Below, in pieces: positions 1 to 8,839 of a DNA stretch of 64,000 nucleotides; position 1 is the stretch's first letter; each line of letters begins with the position of its first letter. The notes under the pieces were generated by a model, which had not been told where the DNA came from, made no database searches, and saw nothing but the letters and a program-made list of their open reading frames with translations. The stretch lies in contig NC_089549.1 of assembly GCF_040115645.1 (NCBI RefSeq), forward strand, positions 1,922,001-1,986,000, given 5' to 3'. Made by a program: the position numbers and the translations under genes. Source of the DNA: Euwallacea fornicatus. Taxonomy: Eukaryota; Arthropoda; Insecta; Coleoptera; Curculionidae.

Positions 1-244
1 GACTATTTTCCAAAGTTGATGAGATGGCTCGGGGGAAAGAGATTTGTCAATAATGAAGAGGCGGAGTCCGAGGCTGATGCTTATTTTGTAACATGCGAAG
101 GTTCTTACTATAAATAGGATATAAAACGTCGCTGGGAAAAGGGTGTTGAGCTCAAAGGCGACTGACTATGTTGAGAAATAATGTAATATTTTTCATTTTT
201 TTTTTCTTTAAGCGTTAGGTCGGGTACTTCCGGGACCATCCTCG
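1..244 (+). mobile_element. mariner relic, transposase C-terminus and 3' inverted repeat
   Basis: The window opens inside a mariner (DD34D) transposase: the frame from base 2 reads the family's C-terminal signature LMRWLGGKRFVNNEEAESE, then a stop and a second stretch ending in WEKGVELKGD. The 3' terminal inverted repeat at about 213-244 ends CCATCCTCG, followed by TA, the usual target. The same repeat ends the elements at 1642-2511 and 12223-13265. The 5' part lies outside the window. At least one internal stop shows that it is dead. Confidence 0.85.
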
Positions 245-1641
245 TATGTTAGCTCCAACTCCAGGCCCATCCAGCCCTGAACTGACCTATCGTCAAAAAT
301 AGCTTCGAAATAGGGATTTAAGGTATTTTTAAAATGTCCTTATTCGAAATTCTTCTCGTTCTTTTAAAGTTCCACTCCTTCTTTCTGCACCGGCTTTCTA
401 TGCCACGGATCTCTGCAATAAATTGCGTATTCTATTTACTCACTTATCTGCATTTAAACCCTGCACTCATATCAATCAATCGAGCCTAATCCAATATTGG
501 CTTACTTCCCATGACGAGACCGTGATATGTTTCTCACGAAAACCGAAAAACGTGATATGATACTCAAACTAGTTAAGATTCGTTCGAATCGATCTCTATC
601 TCATGTCGAACGATGAATACTACACTAAAACGTTTCGAACTCCCTTTGTTGGGTCCATTTTCAGTGTTGCGACCTTCCGAGGTGTGAACAAGTTTCATGC
701 CGCCTTAAGTGGTTTTTCGGTGGTGATTGATTGGGGCCAGTTCCCAAAACAAACTGAAACGTGGTAAATGATTTATTTCGTGCTGTTAATGCAAACGCGA
801 GTCAAGACCAGACACGAATTATTTCAATATGTACATGGGCTGAACAAAAGAGCTTTGAGCTTTTAGTACGCCTTCAGGCGTAATCCGAAATGTCCCTAGA
901 GACACTCTGAAACTTAAGCAATTTCGAATCAGCAACGCCGCGGGCTATGAGGGTTTCAAGCCTATGCAAAGATTAACTTATGTAAAACGATATTTAGAGG
1001 AGATTCTGAGCTACAAATCAGCCTAAGACATGTTCCTCGTTAAGATAATTGAAATGAGCAGCTAAAAATACTGTTATATCTTTTCGCACTTAAGCACCGT
1101 TTTCTGCAAATATATCATTCCATATGTCGGTGAGTAACACGGCGTCAACTGTTCAAAACGCGATCTCTTTCATTCCTTTTTGATTCGAATAAGACCTGAA
1201 GCAGAGAGATCACCGTTATACTTAATGAAATTTTTATCCACTGGCTCGAAAGAGCAACCTTCGCTCTTTTTTTCGGCACTCATTCATTCTAGGTCAGTAT
1301 GCAACGCAACCAAAGTAATAGAGCTCATCAAAATGTATTTTCGCTTGTTAAAGTCTTAAGCCATCCTTAGCAGTAACGAGGCTTATTTATCAAATTTTAT
1401 GTAATGAAAGCATTACAATAGGCCCCACGAAAGAATTACAGCATCGGCTTTTATATTGAATAATGCTACAATAGAGCTAACTGCCTCAAAGGGTCACGAC
1501 TGTCTCGTTATAAACGAGATCTCTCTACGTCTTGGCTTCTCAGAAATAGGGGCCTTAATAGACTTGTTAAACAGTGTCAAATTTGATGGATCTATTTTCA
1601 AGTAAACTTACGGGCCTCTGTATAAACAAACTCGGGATATG
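245..1641. other. no recognisable feature
   Basis: AT-rich sequence between two mariner relics. I found no open frame above about 60 codons, no transposase signature and no obvious repeat. Confidence 0.5.
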
Positions 1642-2511
1642 CGAGGATGCTTCCAAAAGCACCCGACCTAACACTCAAAGAAAAAAAAATGGAAATATTA
1701 CATTATTTCTTAACATACTCGCCTTGGAGATTGACACACTTCTTCCAACGATGTTCTGTGGTTTCAATATCTTGTTTAAGAAGCTTGGAATGGTTCAAAA
1801 CAGGCTGGAACCTCGGACTCCACCTCGTTATTCTTGGTAAACGCCTTTCCACCAAGCCATTTATTAAGTTTAGGAAATAATCTGAGGGAGCTAAATCTGG
1901 CGAGTAGGGTGGCTCGGGGAAAAGTTGATTGATTTTGGCCATCGCGATGACGGAAGTGTGGACTGGTGGCTGATGAAACAAGACTTTTTCCTTTAGGGAG
2001 ATAGTCATATTATCCCAAAAACTGACGCCATCACCTTTCTAGCATTCAGTTGTGCGGCCGAAACGCGACGTACAGTACTTCTCAAAATGCTCATCTCCCT
2101 CTACAGTTTTGTGAATTTTCACCATAATTTTTGGCGTGGTGAAAATTCACAAAAGAGGAGCGGTCAGACCTGGAGTGTTATTTGGTCGACCACTGCGGAG
2201 TTCACCTTGGTAGGTGGTACAACCGCGTTTACGCGTTTATTCTAGTATTCTACAGTTGTTTCCCCAGAGTAGAATCTAACTCCGCTTTGATGTTGGATGG
2301 ACTCAAACAAAAATATTGAATCACATATCAAATACCAATTTTTCCCATGTTTACAAAATTTCTAAAAGCGCTCACTAAAAATAGCCTTAAAACAAACACA
2401 AATCAACTTTAGACATAACATTTTTAAGGTTATGTCTTTGTAATATCGGCAAATTTTAACAAAAGAATCGCCATCTATTTGGCCGGTCGGGCACTTCCGG
2501 GACCATCCTCG
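1642..2511 (-). mobile_element. mariner element, internally deleted, both inverted repeats present
   Basis: The left end starts CGAGGATGCTTCC and continues into ACCCGACCTAAC. The right end read in reverse starts CGAGGATGGTCCCGGAAG and continues into GCCCGACCGGCC, so the two termini form an inverted repeat of about 30 bp. The transposase runs right to left: a degenerate N-terminus near 2360-2250 (MGKIG, then VIQYF and IKAELDSTLGK, with a stop), then the C-terminal half at 1703-2008 with PPYSPDLAPSDYFL and a tail HRWKKCVNLQGEYVKK. The HQDNAP motif with the second catalytic Asp is damaged to HQPP. At 870 bp it is shorter than a standard mariner of about 1.3 kb. It shares a 12-nt deletion with the copy at 12223-13265. 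Confidence 0.9.
1703..2008 (-). pseudogene. mariner transposase fragment (C-terminal half)
   Basis: A 101-codon open remnant inside the mariner element at 1642-2511. It covers the catalytic-core end: the PYSPDLAPSDY motif with the third Asp is present. The second Asp is lost because HQDNAPVH is shortened to HQPPVH. GFEL, normally found before FPxPPYSPD in the relative at 62 kb, is missing. It should make no active enzyme. Confidence 0.85.
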
Positions 2512-2699
2512 AAAAAGCCTTTATTGCTTAATTTTTACGATGCCGAAAACAGTTGTTTTAACGATCATTTATGGACATCTTCTCAATACCGGAGAATCAT
2601 TTAAATACCATCTGTTGCATTCTGCAGCCCAAACACATGACAAATACCACCGAAACCGAAATTACCATATTGGGTAGGCTCTTTTATATAAGACATTAC

Positions 2700-3590
2700 A
2701 GAACGTCCATCTCGAGAACCTGATGCACTTGGCTTGAAGTCACGTCAGATGATACAACTGACCCACATGGGCATTTTCATTCCCTCGAGGATATTGAACT
2801 TGAATTTAAAAATAAATGATCGAGTATTCGGCATGAATACGTGGGGGCTCTGGGTCGCTTGGTATAGGTCAAATTTGATGGGAAGTTATGTAAGTTGTTA
2901 ATGGTCTGGTCAGTGGATGTTGACCATGGGGGTTTTCTGGTATTTGCGATGTTTGAAGGCATGAGGCTCTTGCTCGGAGATAGTAAGATGATCTGGGTAG
3001 GGTGGAAATTAGTTAGAAAATTGGATTATCCGTCCTGGATCTGTTGGTTTGGGCTCTTTTAATGAGTTGAAATTTCTTCTCTAAAACTTTATCTGTTTTG
3101 CCTTCGGCGGAGGAATTTCCCGAGTTCCGTATGATTTTTTCAATTCGTTCTCCAGATTATTTAGATGTGGAGTCGGGTGAAGTAAACTAAAGGCGCAGCT
3201 AAAACGCAAACTCGCGGTTTTTTAATATCTTCACTGGTTCTTTATCTACTTTGGACTTTTTCAGTAATTTTTCCATAAATTGTCTAAAAATGGAGCCAAA
3301 AGGGAAATCTCGAGATGTCGATGTTTTCTCAATGGTTTGGGCCTATTTTTGAGATTTCGCGTATTGCGTCTTCAGTAGATTTCTTTTGCAGATTCAACCG
3401 AAATCGTGCGGAGCTGAACCGATCGAATCCACGGATTTTTAAGGCTCCTTTTATGAGTATTCCGTTCTCCTTTCTCGTCTTTTTCTCCTTAAATCCAGCT
3501 GGGGGATATGAAGAAATTTTCTTGCGTTTGTCCCGTTTTCTTGAGTCACTTCGACTAAAAATGCCATCGACATCGTCAGACACTTAATTT
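2700..3590 (-). other. degenerate coding-like tract, unidentified
   Basis: On the minus strand this tract reads as interrupted protein-like sequence. At 3329-3583 an 84-codon Lys/Arg-rich frame (KRDKRKKISSYPPAGFKEKK) is open. Frames around 2777-3060 carry a Pro/Thr-rich stretch with stops. This could be a worn retroelement gag-like region or chance, and no diagnostic motif is visible. The plus strand of the same segment is also open for 90 codons, which weakens the coding case. Confidence 0.2.
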
Positions 3591-3599
3591 TGTCCCAAT

Positions 3600-4753
3600 T
3601 TGTTTTTCTCTGCCTTATTTATTATAATCACAATGTTTCGTTTCTTGTCTCTTCAAGCGATTTGCTATTTCTTTTCTTCAAATCGTCATGAAGTGGAAAT
3701 GGAAAAATTGAGACGAATCGCAAAATTGGTCCAATTACATTCCATAATACATATTTATCCACTGAGGCTGCGCCATTTTCTTCTTCGGCGGAAGCTTCGC
3801 TGAATCTCTCTTGCTATCTAAAGCTCCTCTACGTTTTCCTATGAATCTGAAATGCTCGCCGAAACGATAAAATCCTTATAAAAGACGCAAACGGCCGATT
3901 TCATGGATAAATTCAATGCAGAAATTGCCATTACTTCTGCTTTGCCTGTCGTTTATTGAAGCCTTGTTATCATTAAACAGGCACCCTGAATCACTAACCG
4001 ATGATAATTCCGGATCACCAGACCGTGTAATCTCCAACACAATTATCTGTCGAAGTCTCTTTTAATGCGATCCTACATAGTCACCAGCTAAAAACAAACC
4101 CAAAAGAAAAAAATCGATATATCACATACTCAGTGACCCTAATAACCCGGTTGGGCACAGCTCAAAGCAAAATCTGATCTTAATGCCGACCTCTGACTCC
4201 ACCGTCGGCCCCTTATTTAGCTCTACGCTCTACATCTTGCCAATCTGGGCCACTAGGATGAAAGGTTGTAACACTCCTTTGACTCTCAGTTCTCCTTTAA
4301 TTATATTCCCAGCATGCAAACATTTCATCTCCGATACAAATGGCCTTATTTCGTTTCAACATCCACTTATTAACACGTTAAGGTTTCCCGTCAAGTAAAG
4401 AACTTTATTGTTGTGCTTTATAGTTTGAGATCTCACGATCATAATTAAGAGACGACCTGAAGATCGTCTGACACTCGGTTTTAAAGTCTGAAACTTATTG
4501 TTGGGCATTTTGGGTGGCCAAATGGAAGCACTGCAGCTTTGATTAATTAAAGTTGTAAAAGATTGAAAAACGTGCGACACCCCATAGATAGACAGTTGTC
4601 CCAGGTCAGTTTCGTGTCCGAGATGCCATCGGCTTAACGGCACCATACATGACTCCTGTTAATTACTGAGGTTGTTCCTCCAAGGCTTCAGTGTTAAAAT
4701 GGCTTGTTTTCATACAGGACCAATTTGGTCTTCGCCTTTTTAATGCCTACAGG
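3600..4753. other. no recognisable feature
   Basis: Open frames here are at most 96 codons, occur on both strands without known motifs, and look like chance. Confidence 0.45.
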
Positions 4754-5299
4754 GTCATACTTAAGAGACGCGCAGGCACCATCAGGTAGTTTAATGGTCT
4801 CGTAACCATTTTACTTTTTCGTTATTTTCTTACGAAACCCCACGTATATTATGACGTTTTTGAGTTCGGCGAGATATTCTGAACATATCTTATGTAATGT
4901 ATCCGTGCTTTAATTCAGCAGTGACCGAAATGTTTGCAAAGAACTTAGGGCGGCCTGCAAGATCGCCCGACCTCACCCCTGTGAATTTTTTCAAATTTGG
5001 TTGTCCGAAACGTGGGGTGTATTTAAATAAGCCCCACAATACGGAAGAGTTAAAAAGTAGAATTACTCAACAAACACCTCCTTGAACGATAAGAAACCTT
5101 CTTGAGAAATTTTAATTGCGGCTTGCCCGCTGTCAGGGAGTCAACAGGATATAGTTCATGCACTAGATTATAATGGTTTATATTGTTATTTTCAGAAAGC
5201 GTGATCGATAACGCAGAAAACATGAATTCGTTAATAATCGTCATCAACAAATTAGACTCAAACATGGCGCGTATACTCTGCGATTGATGCTGCACCCTG
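4754..5299 (+). mobile_element. IS630/mariner-superfamily relic with mutated catalytic Asp
   Basis: The frame at 4897-5085 carries RPARSPDLTPVNFFKFG followed by LNKPHNTEELKSRI. This is the end of the catalytic domain of the insect IS630-type transposases whose consensus is WPARSPDLTPLDFFLWGYLK. The final Asp of LDFF has become Asn (codon AAT at 4984-4986). Possible ends are TA-CAGGGT at 4752-4759 and CACCCTG-TA ending at 5299; they match for only about six bases, so the borders are tentative. About two thirds of the transposase is gone. Confidence 0.65.
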
Positions 5300-5340
5300 T
5301 ATAAAATTGCTAGAGGAAAGTGTAACATTTTTTTAATACG

Positions 5341-5346
5341 TTTATT
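5341..5346 (-). promoter_or_regulatory. candidate polyadenylation signal AATAAA
   Basis: AATAAA on the minus strand, about 195 bp downstream of the stop of the gene at 5539-6618. This is the only canonical hexamer I noticed in that 3' flank, and its placement fits a short 3' UTR. Confidence 0.5.
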
Positions 5347-5538
5347 TCCTAGAAATCACACGATACGCAAAAGGCAAGACGAACGCTAAATTGTATATAA
5401 AGTTAAGATAATTACAATATACCTATATTGTACAGAATAATTAAGATTACTTAGCTTAGTACGGTCAGATCTGTAAAATTACAAACTTCGTTTAAAAAAG
5501 AAATATCGGAAAAGTCCTTAAATTGAAGAAATGAACAA

Positions 5539-6618
5539 TTATCCACTTAATTCATTCTCGTTCAAGTGACACAAAGTCATGTTAGAGTTGAAATTCAACG
5601 TTAAGTTGTCCAACATACTATGCATGTTTTGGAAGGAGCACCCGATCTCGTCATTACCGTCAGCTTTTTCCGGTTTCATTGTACTATTAAAAACAGAACT
5701 ATCATTTAAATTAATCACACTCACGTCACTAAATTCCTCTTGAGCACTCACATTTCCCTCGCTAGTAGTCGATGAGGCCTCGCATTTACGGACGGGAAAC
5801 CTCCCACACTTCTCAGCGCTCAGACTCTGAACCCTCCTCCGCTGCATTTGCAGGTGCTCTTGCTTCTGCTGCCTCAAGTAGAGCTGCCTCTCCTGGACAT
5901 CGGTCAGTTTTTTAGTGTTCAGCTGCTTTCTCTGAGCGTACAATCTGTCAAACACCGATGTGCTCAAAGCACCATCTAAGCACTGTTTGCTGTACCTGAA
6001 CTTCTTTTCTGGAGGTTCGTGAAAGGCACAAGGTTGAGGTTTTTGGGGCGGTTTGTGTTGAGAGGCCTTGGCAGTCCAGATGTCCCGGATGAAGTGCACT
6101 CGTTCCACTTTGTGCTCGCAAGGAAGTGACCGTTGCTGATAGAGACGGTCGTAAATGTTGGGATGTTGCTTGTTGTCGACATCGACATGTTTTCCAAACC
6201 TAAATATCGGTTTAGGTATTCTTGATCTTGACTGTACACTATTTGAGTTGGTAAAGTCAAAGTTGAAAGGAACCTTAGTGTCTTCTACAGGGCGGCTTGG
6301 CTGAATCGTGGGGAAATTCTCATCAGTTATTTTGCGAAAATCCCTTTTTCGCTCTATAGGCGAACTCTTCTTGTGCCAAACCTCTTGATTCCTGTCTCTC
6401 TTAACGAGCACAGGCTTCCTGGCGGGAATAATCTCCGGGTGGCTTTTTATGATCACCGAAATTTCCTCTAGTGACAGTTTTATTTGGTAATCTTCTAGAA
6501 GCTTCTTTTGCACCAAATTCCGACGGCTTTCTTCGGTAAGATGAGGCCGGTAAGTGACCAATCTCTTGTAAACCGAGAGCACTGTAGATACAACCGGTAC
6601 CTCATTAGCACGAGTCAT
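5539..6618 (-). CDS. uncharacterised intronless protein, 359 aa (paralog A)
   Basis: A single uninterrupted frame from an ATG at 6618 to TAA at 5539. I do not recognise the family. Seen in the protein: a basic N-terminal block (about residues 8-74) containing VYKRLVTYRPHL and SHPEIIPARKP; two copies of an 'aromatic-Asp-Arg-Leu-Tyr-x-Gln-Arg' motif, IYDRLYQQR at 155-163 and VFDRLYAQR at 222-230; a Gln/Arg/Glu-rich, probably helical stretch at 240-272; and an acidic Ser/Asn-rich tail. There is no signal peptide or membrane segment, so an intracellular protein is likely. The divergent gene at 7647-8657 is its paralog, with about 39 identities in the first 67 aligned residues. The start is supported because the 17 bases before the ATG are also similar in the paralog. 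An overlapping 94-codon frame inside it is a shadow. The function cannot be inferred from sequence alone. Confidence 0.85.
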   Translation of the reverse strand: MTRANEVPVVSTVLSVYKRLVTYRPHLTEESRRNLVQKKLLEDYQIKLSLEEISVIIKSHPEIIPARKPVLVKRDRNQEVWHKKSSPIERKRDFRKITDENFPTIQPSRPVEDTKVPFNFDFTNSNSVQSRSRIPKPIFRFGKHVDVDNKQHPNIYDRLYQQRSLPCEHKVERVHFIRDIWTAKASQHKPPQKPQPCAFHEPPEKKFRYSKQCLDGALSTSVFDRLYAQRKQLNTKKLTDVQERQLYLRQQKQEHLQMQRRRVQSLSAEKCGRFPVRKCEASSTTSEGNVSAQEEFSDVSVINLNDSSVFNSTMKPEKADGNDEIGCSFQNMHSMLDNLTLNFNSNMTLCHLNENELSG

Positions 6619-6635
6619 TTTTCCAATTATTCATT
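6619..6635 (-). promoter_or_regulatory. conserved leader just upstream of paralog A start
   Basis: On the minus strand this reads ATGAATAATTGGAAAA into the start codon. The paralog at 7647 has GTGAATAACTAGAAAA in the same place. The match shows that the duplicated unit includes 5' non-coding sequence and helps fix both start codons. Confidence 0.55.
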
Positions 6636-6726
6636 TAGCGATTTTTGGACTTGAAACTCAATTTTAGAGAATGTACATACAGGTGGAGGAAACTGGTCTC
6701 CGTGCGATGAATAATTGGGGTTTAAA

Positions 6727-6798
6727 ATGTTGTTAAATTTAACTGTTGTGTTCCGGGGGAAACTGGTCCTTTTCATGTTGATAAGTGTGGCATTTCAG
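6727..6798 (+). CDS. candidate signal-peptide first exon (speculative)
   Basis: An ATG at 6727 opens 24 codons with a short N-terminal part, a Lys at residue 12 and a hydrophobic run LVLFMLISVAF. The tract ends exactly at a consensus 5' splice site, TTTCAG followed by GTAAGA, in phase 0. That is what the first coding exon of a secreted protein looks like. It lies in the 1-kb gap between the two divergent paralogs. I could not identify a downstream partner exon, so this may be chance. Confidence 0.25.
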
Positions 6799-7646
6799 GT
6801 AAGAACGAGGGCAATAAAATGCAAAAACCCATCGGAATTCGAATTCCAACTTATTAGGCTCCAGAAACGTATTAGCATTAATTTTAGCTTCTCATTTTGA
6901 TATTCAAGTTTTAGGTAAACTTTGTCCCAAATTATACATATTTATCATTGCCGCCCATTGTCGTAAAATGCTGCCATATCTGCTTTGAAGATTAGTAAAT
7001 GTTTAGAATGTTGTAAATCTTACGAAATGAAAGGCATTATGGCCCTTTAGTACTTTTCTAACTACTGCTCATCAAACTCTGCAACGTTGTCGCTTACCAC
7101 ACCTTTATCGCAGACATGGAGGCAGAGGTGGATTAAACGTTGGTAAATATTTGAACGGTAGTTGATTCATTCACAACATTTTTTAATGCAGTTTTTTCGA
7201 ATCTAACCGAAATGCACTGGACATTTATCCATTAAAGATGTGAATTATGCGTATTCACCGAACAATATTTATATTAAGATGCAATTGGCCCGGTGGTACC
7301 ACCTCAAATTAGCAGAAGCCTGCCCTTGTAACGCGGTGGTAAGTACCGGCAATTACTCATCTTCTCGTACCTTTTCCCTGCAATAAACCATGGATATTAT
7401 GTTTTGGGACAGGTTCTAGAAGAAATATAAAAGTTTGCATGTCGCCGGTCTCATTATTCAGGGCTGTTCGGAACAATAAAAATTCCCTTCAAAATGAAAA
7501 GGGCCGGTCCAGGTCCAAGCAAATTTTGGTGCATCCTAGACCCCACCTAATTAGCAGGTAGGCAATATTTTTCTCTATATTTTACAATGTTGCTCCCACA
7601 AAACATCAGTTTCGACCTAAGAGCTGTGCGGTGAATAACTAGAAAA

Positions 7647-8657
7647 ATGAGTACTAGCGAAGCTTCAGTGGTACCTAAAGTGCTGACAATTTATAAGAGA
7701 TTGGTGACCTATCGGCCGCATCTCAGCGACCAAACGCATCGAAAGTTGGTGGAAAGGAAGCTGCGAGAAATCTACGAAGTTCAGCTCTTGCCAAAGGAAA
7801 TTGCCGAAATTATAGAAAGCCATCCCGAGCTTATTCCAGTCAGGAAACCTGCTGCTGTGAAGAGGAAAACTGACGAAGATAGTTTGTGCACCAAGAGGCC
7901 GCCCAGGGAGCCAAAAAAGGATTTTCCGACGATGGACCCTAGCAGACCATGCAGTCCTGCCCAAGACTCTAAAGGTGCCGTAAACTGTAACTTCGCAGAT
8001 TCAAATAGTGTTGAGGTCGAAGATTTTCCAACATCAACAATACCGGTCACTGAGATTGAGAAACATGAAGTTGGCGAAAAGAAGCATCAGCTTAAGATCT
8101 ACGAGCTCTATCAACAACGTCAAATCCCTTATGACCTGAGAGTGAAGCGAGTGCAAGGCGTCCTAAACATATGGACTTCTAAGCACTTTGTCCAGGAACT
8201 GTTTTCAAAACAAAACAAAAAAAATGGCTTATATGGTAATTTGAGTACATCAGTGTTCGAGAGATTGTATGCTCAAAGAAAGCAGCGGAACACCAAAAAA
8301 TCGGCAGATAACCAGGAATGGGGGCTCCACATGAAGAAGCGGAAAGAATATATGTTAAATATGCAGCAACGGAAGATTCAGGGTCTGAGTGCTAATAAAT
8401 TCGGGGCTTTTCCTGCAGGTACCAGCGCCGATATTGGTGATGATAACGTGAATGTTGAAGAAGAGTTCCTTTTGGTTTGTTTAAGCGACAGTACTGAGTC
8501 GACGGTCGAGAGTACCGCGAAGCCAGAAAAAACTGAGAGTGATAATACAACCAAGTGTTCCTTACAAAATGTCTATAGATTGTTGGAGGAGTTAACATTG
8601 AGGTTCAACGCTCACCTGAGGCTGTGTCCATGTAAAGAACCTGAGTTGCTGCAATAA
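7647..8657 (+). CDS. uncharacterised intronless protein, 336 aa (paralog B)
   Basis: One open frame from ATG at 7647 to TAA at 8655-8657, divergent from paralog A across a gap of about 1 kb. The N-terminal block (residues 8-73) keeps IYKRLVTYRPHL and SHPELIPVRKP. The first repeated motif is shortened by one residue to IYELYQQR (141-148). The second, TSVFERLYAQRKQ (from 201), is almost identical to that of paralog A and is followed by the shared NTKK. The C-terminus keeps AKPEK, then a leucine-rich LLEELTLRF. Conservation concentrates in these blocks while the linkers have diverged strongly, which argues that both genes have been under selection as proteins. No signal peptide or membrane segment is visible. 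The function is unknown. A cytoskeletal or ciliary role would only be a guess from the RLY-type motifs. Confidence 0.85.
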   Translation: MSTSEASVVPKVLTIYKRLVTYRPHLSDQTHRKLVERKLREIYEVQLLPKEIAEIIESHPELIPVRKPAAVKRKTDEDSLCTKRPPREPKKDFPTMDPSRPCSPAQDSKGAVNCNFADSNSVEVEDFPTSTIPVTEIEKHEVGEKKHQLKIYELYQQRQIPYDLRVKRVQGVLNIWTSKHFVQELFSKQNKKNGLYGNLSTSVFERLYAQRKQRNTKKSADNQEWGLHMKKRKEYMLNMQQRKIQGLSANKFGAFPAGTSADIGDDNVNVEEEFLLVCLSDSTESTVESTAKPEKTESDNTTKCSLQNVYRLLEELTLRFNAHLRLCPCKEPELLQ

Positions 8658-8681
8658 TTGCTCGATTTTGAATTTAAAAAT

Positions 8682-8694
8682 TTGTTCATTTCTT
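8682..8694 (+). repeat. 3' flank segment shared with paralog A
   Basis: TTGTTCATTTCTT occurs here, 24 bp after the stop of paralog B, and in the same orientation relative to the gene immediately after the stop of paralog A (5526-5538 on the minus strand). This supports a duplication that included 3' flanking DNA. Confidence 0.45.
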
Positions 8695-8831
8695 ATGTTT
8701 CAAGATTTGTCCGATTTTACTAATAATTTTTAACAAATGCCAAAAATAGCAGTTTATTGTAAAAATTGTCATAGATTTATATGCATTTCAGTGTTTTTCC
8801 TTAATTTTTTTGTGTATTGTAATTTGTAGAA

Positions 8832-8837
8832 ATTAAA
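8832..8837 (+). promoter_or_regulatory. candidate polyadenylation signal ATTAAA
   Basis: The second most common animal poly(A) hexamer, 175 bp after the stop of paralog B. The spacing is close to that of AATAAA behind paralog A. Confidence 0.45.
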
Positions 8838-8839
8838 TG

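Noticed and set aside
5976..6260. 94-codon frame inside paralog A
   Set aside because: Shadow frame of the 359-codon gene on the same strand, not conserved in paralog B.
7665..8598. Several minus-strand frames opposite paralog B
   Set aside because: Antisense shadows of the conserved plus-strand gene.
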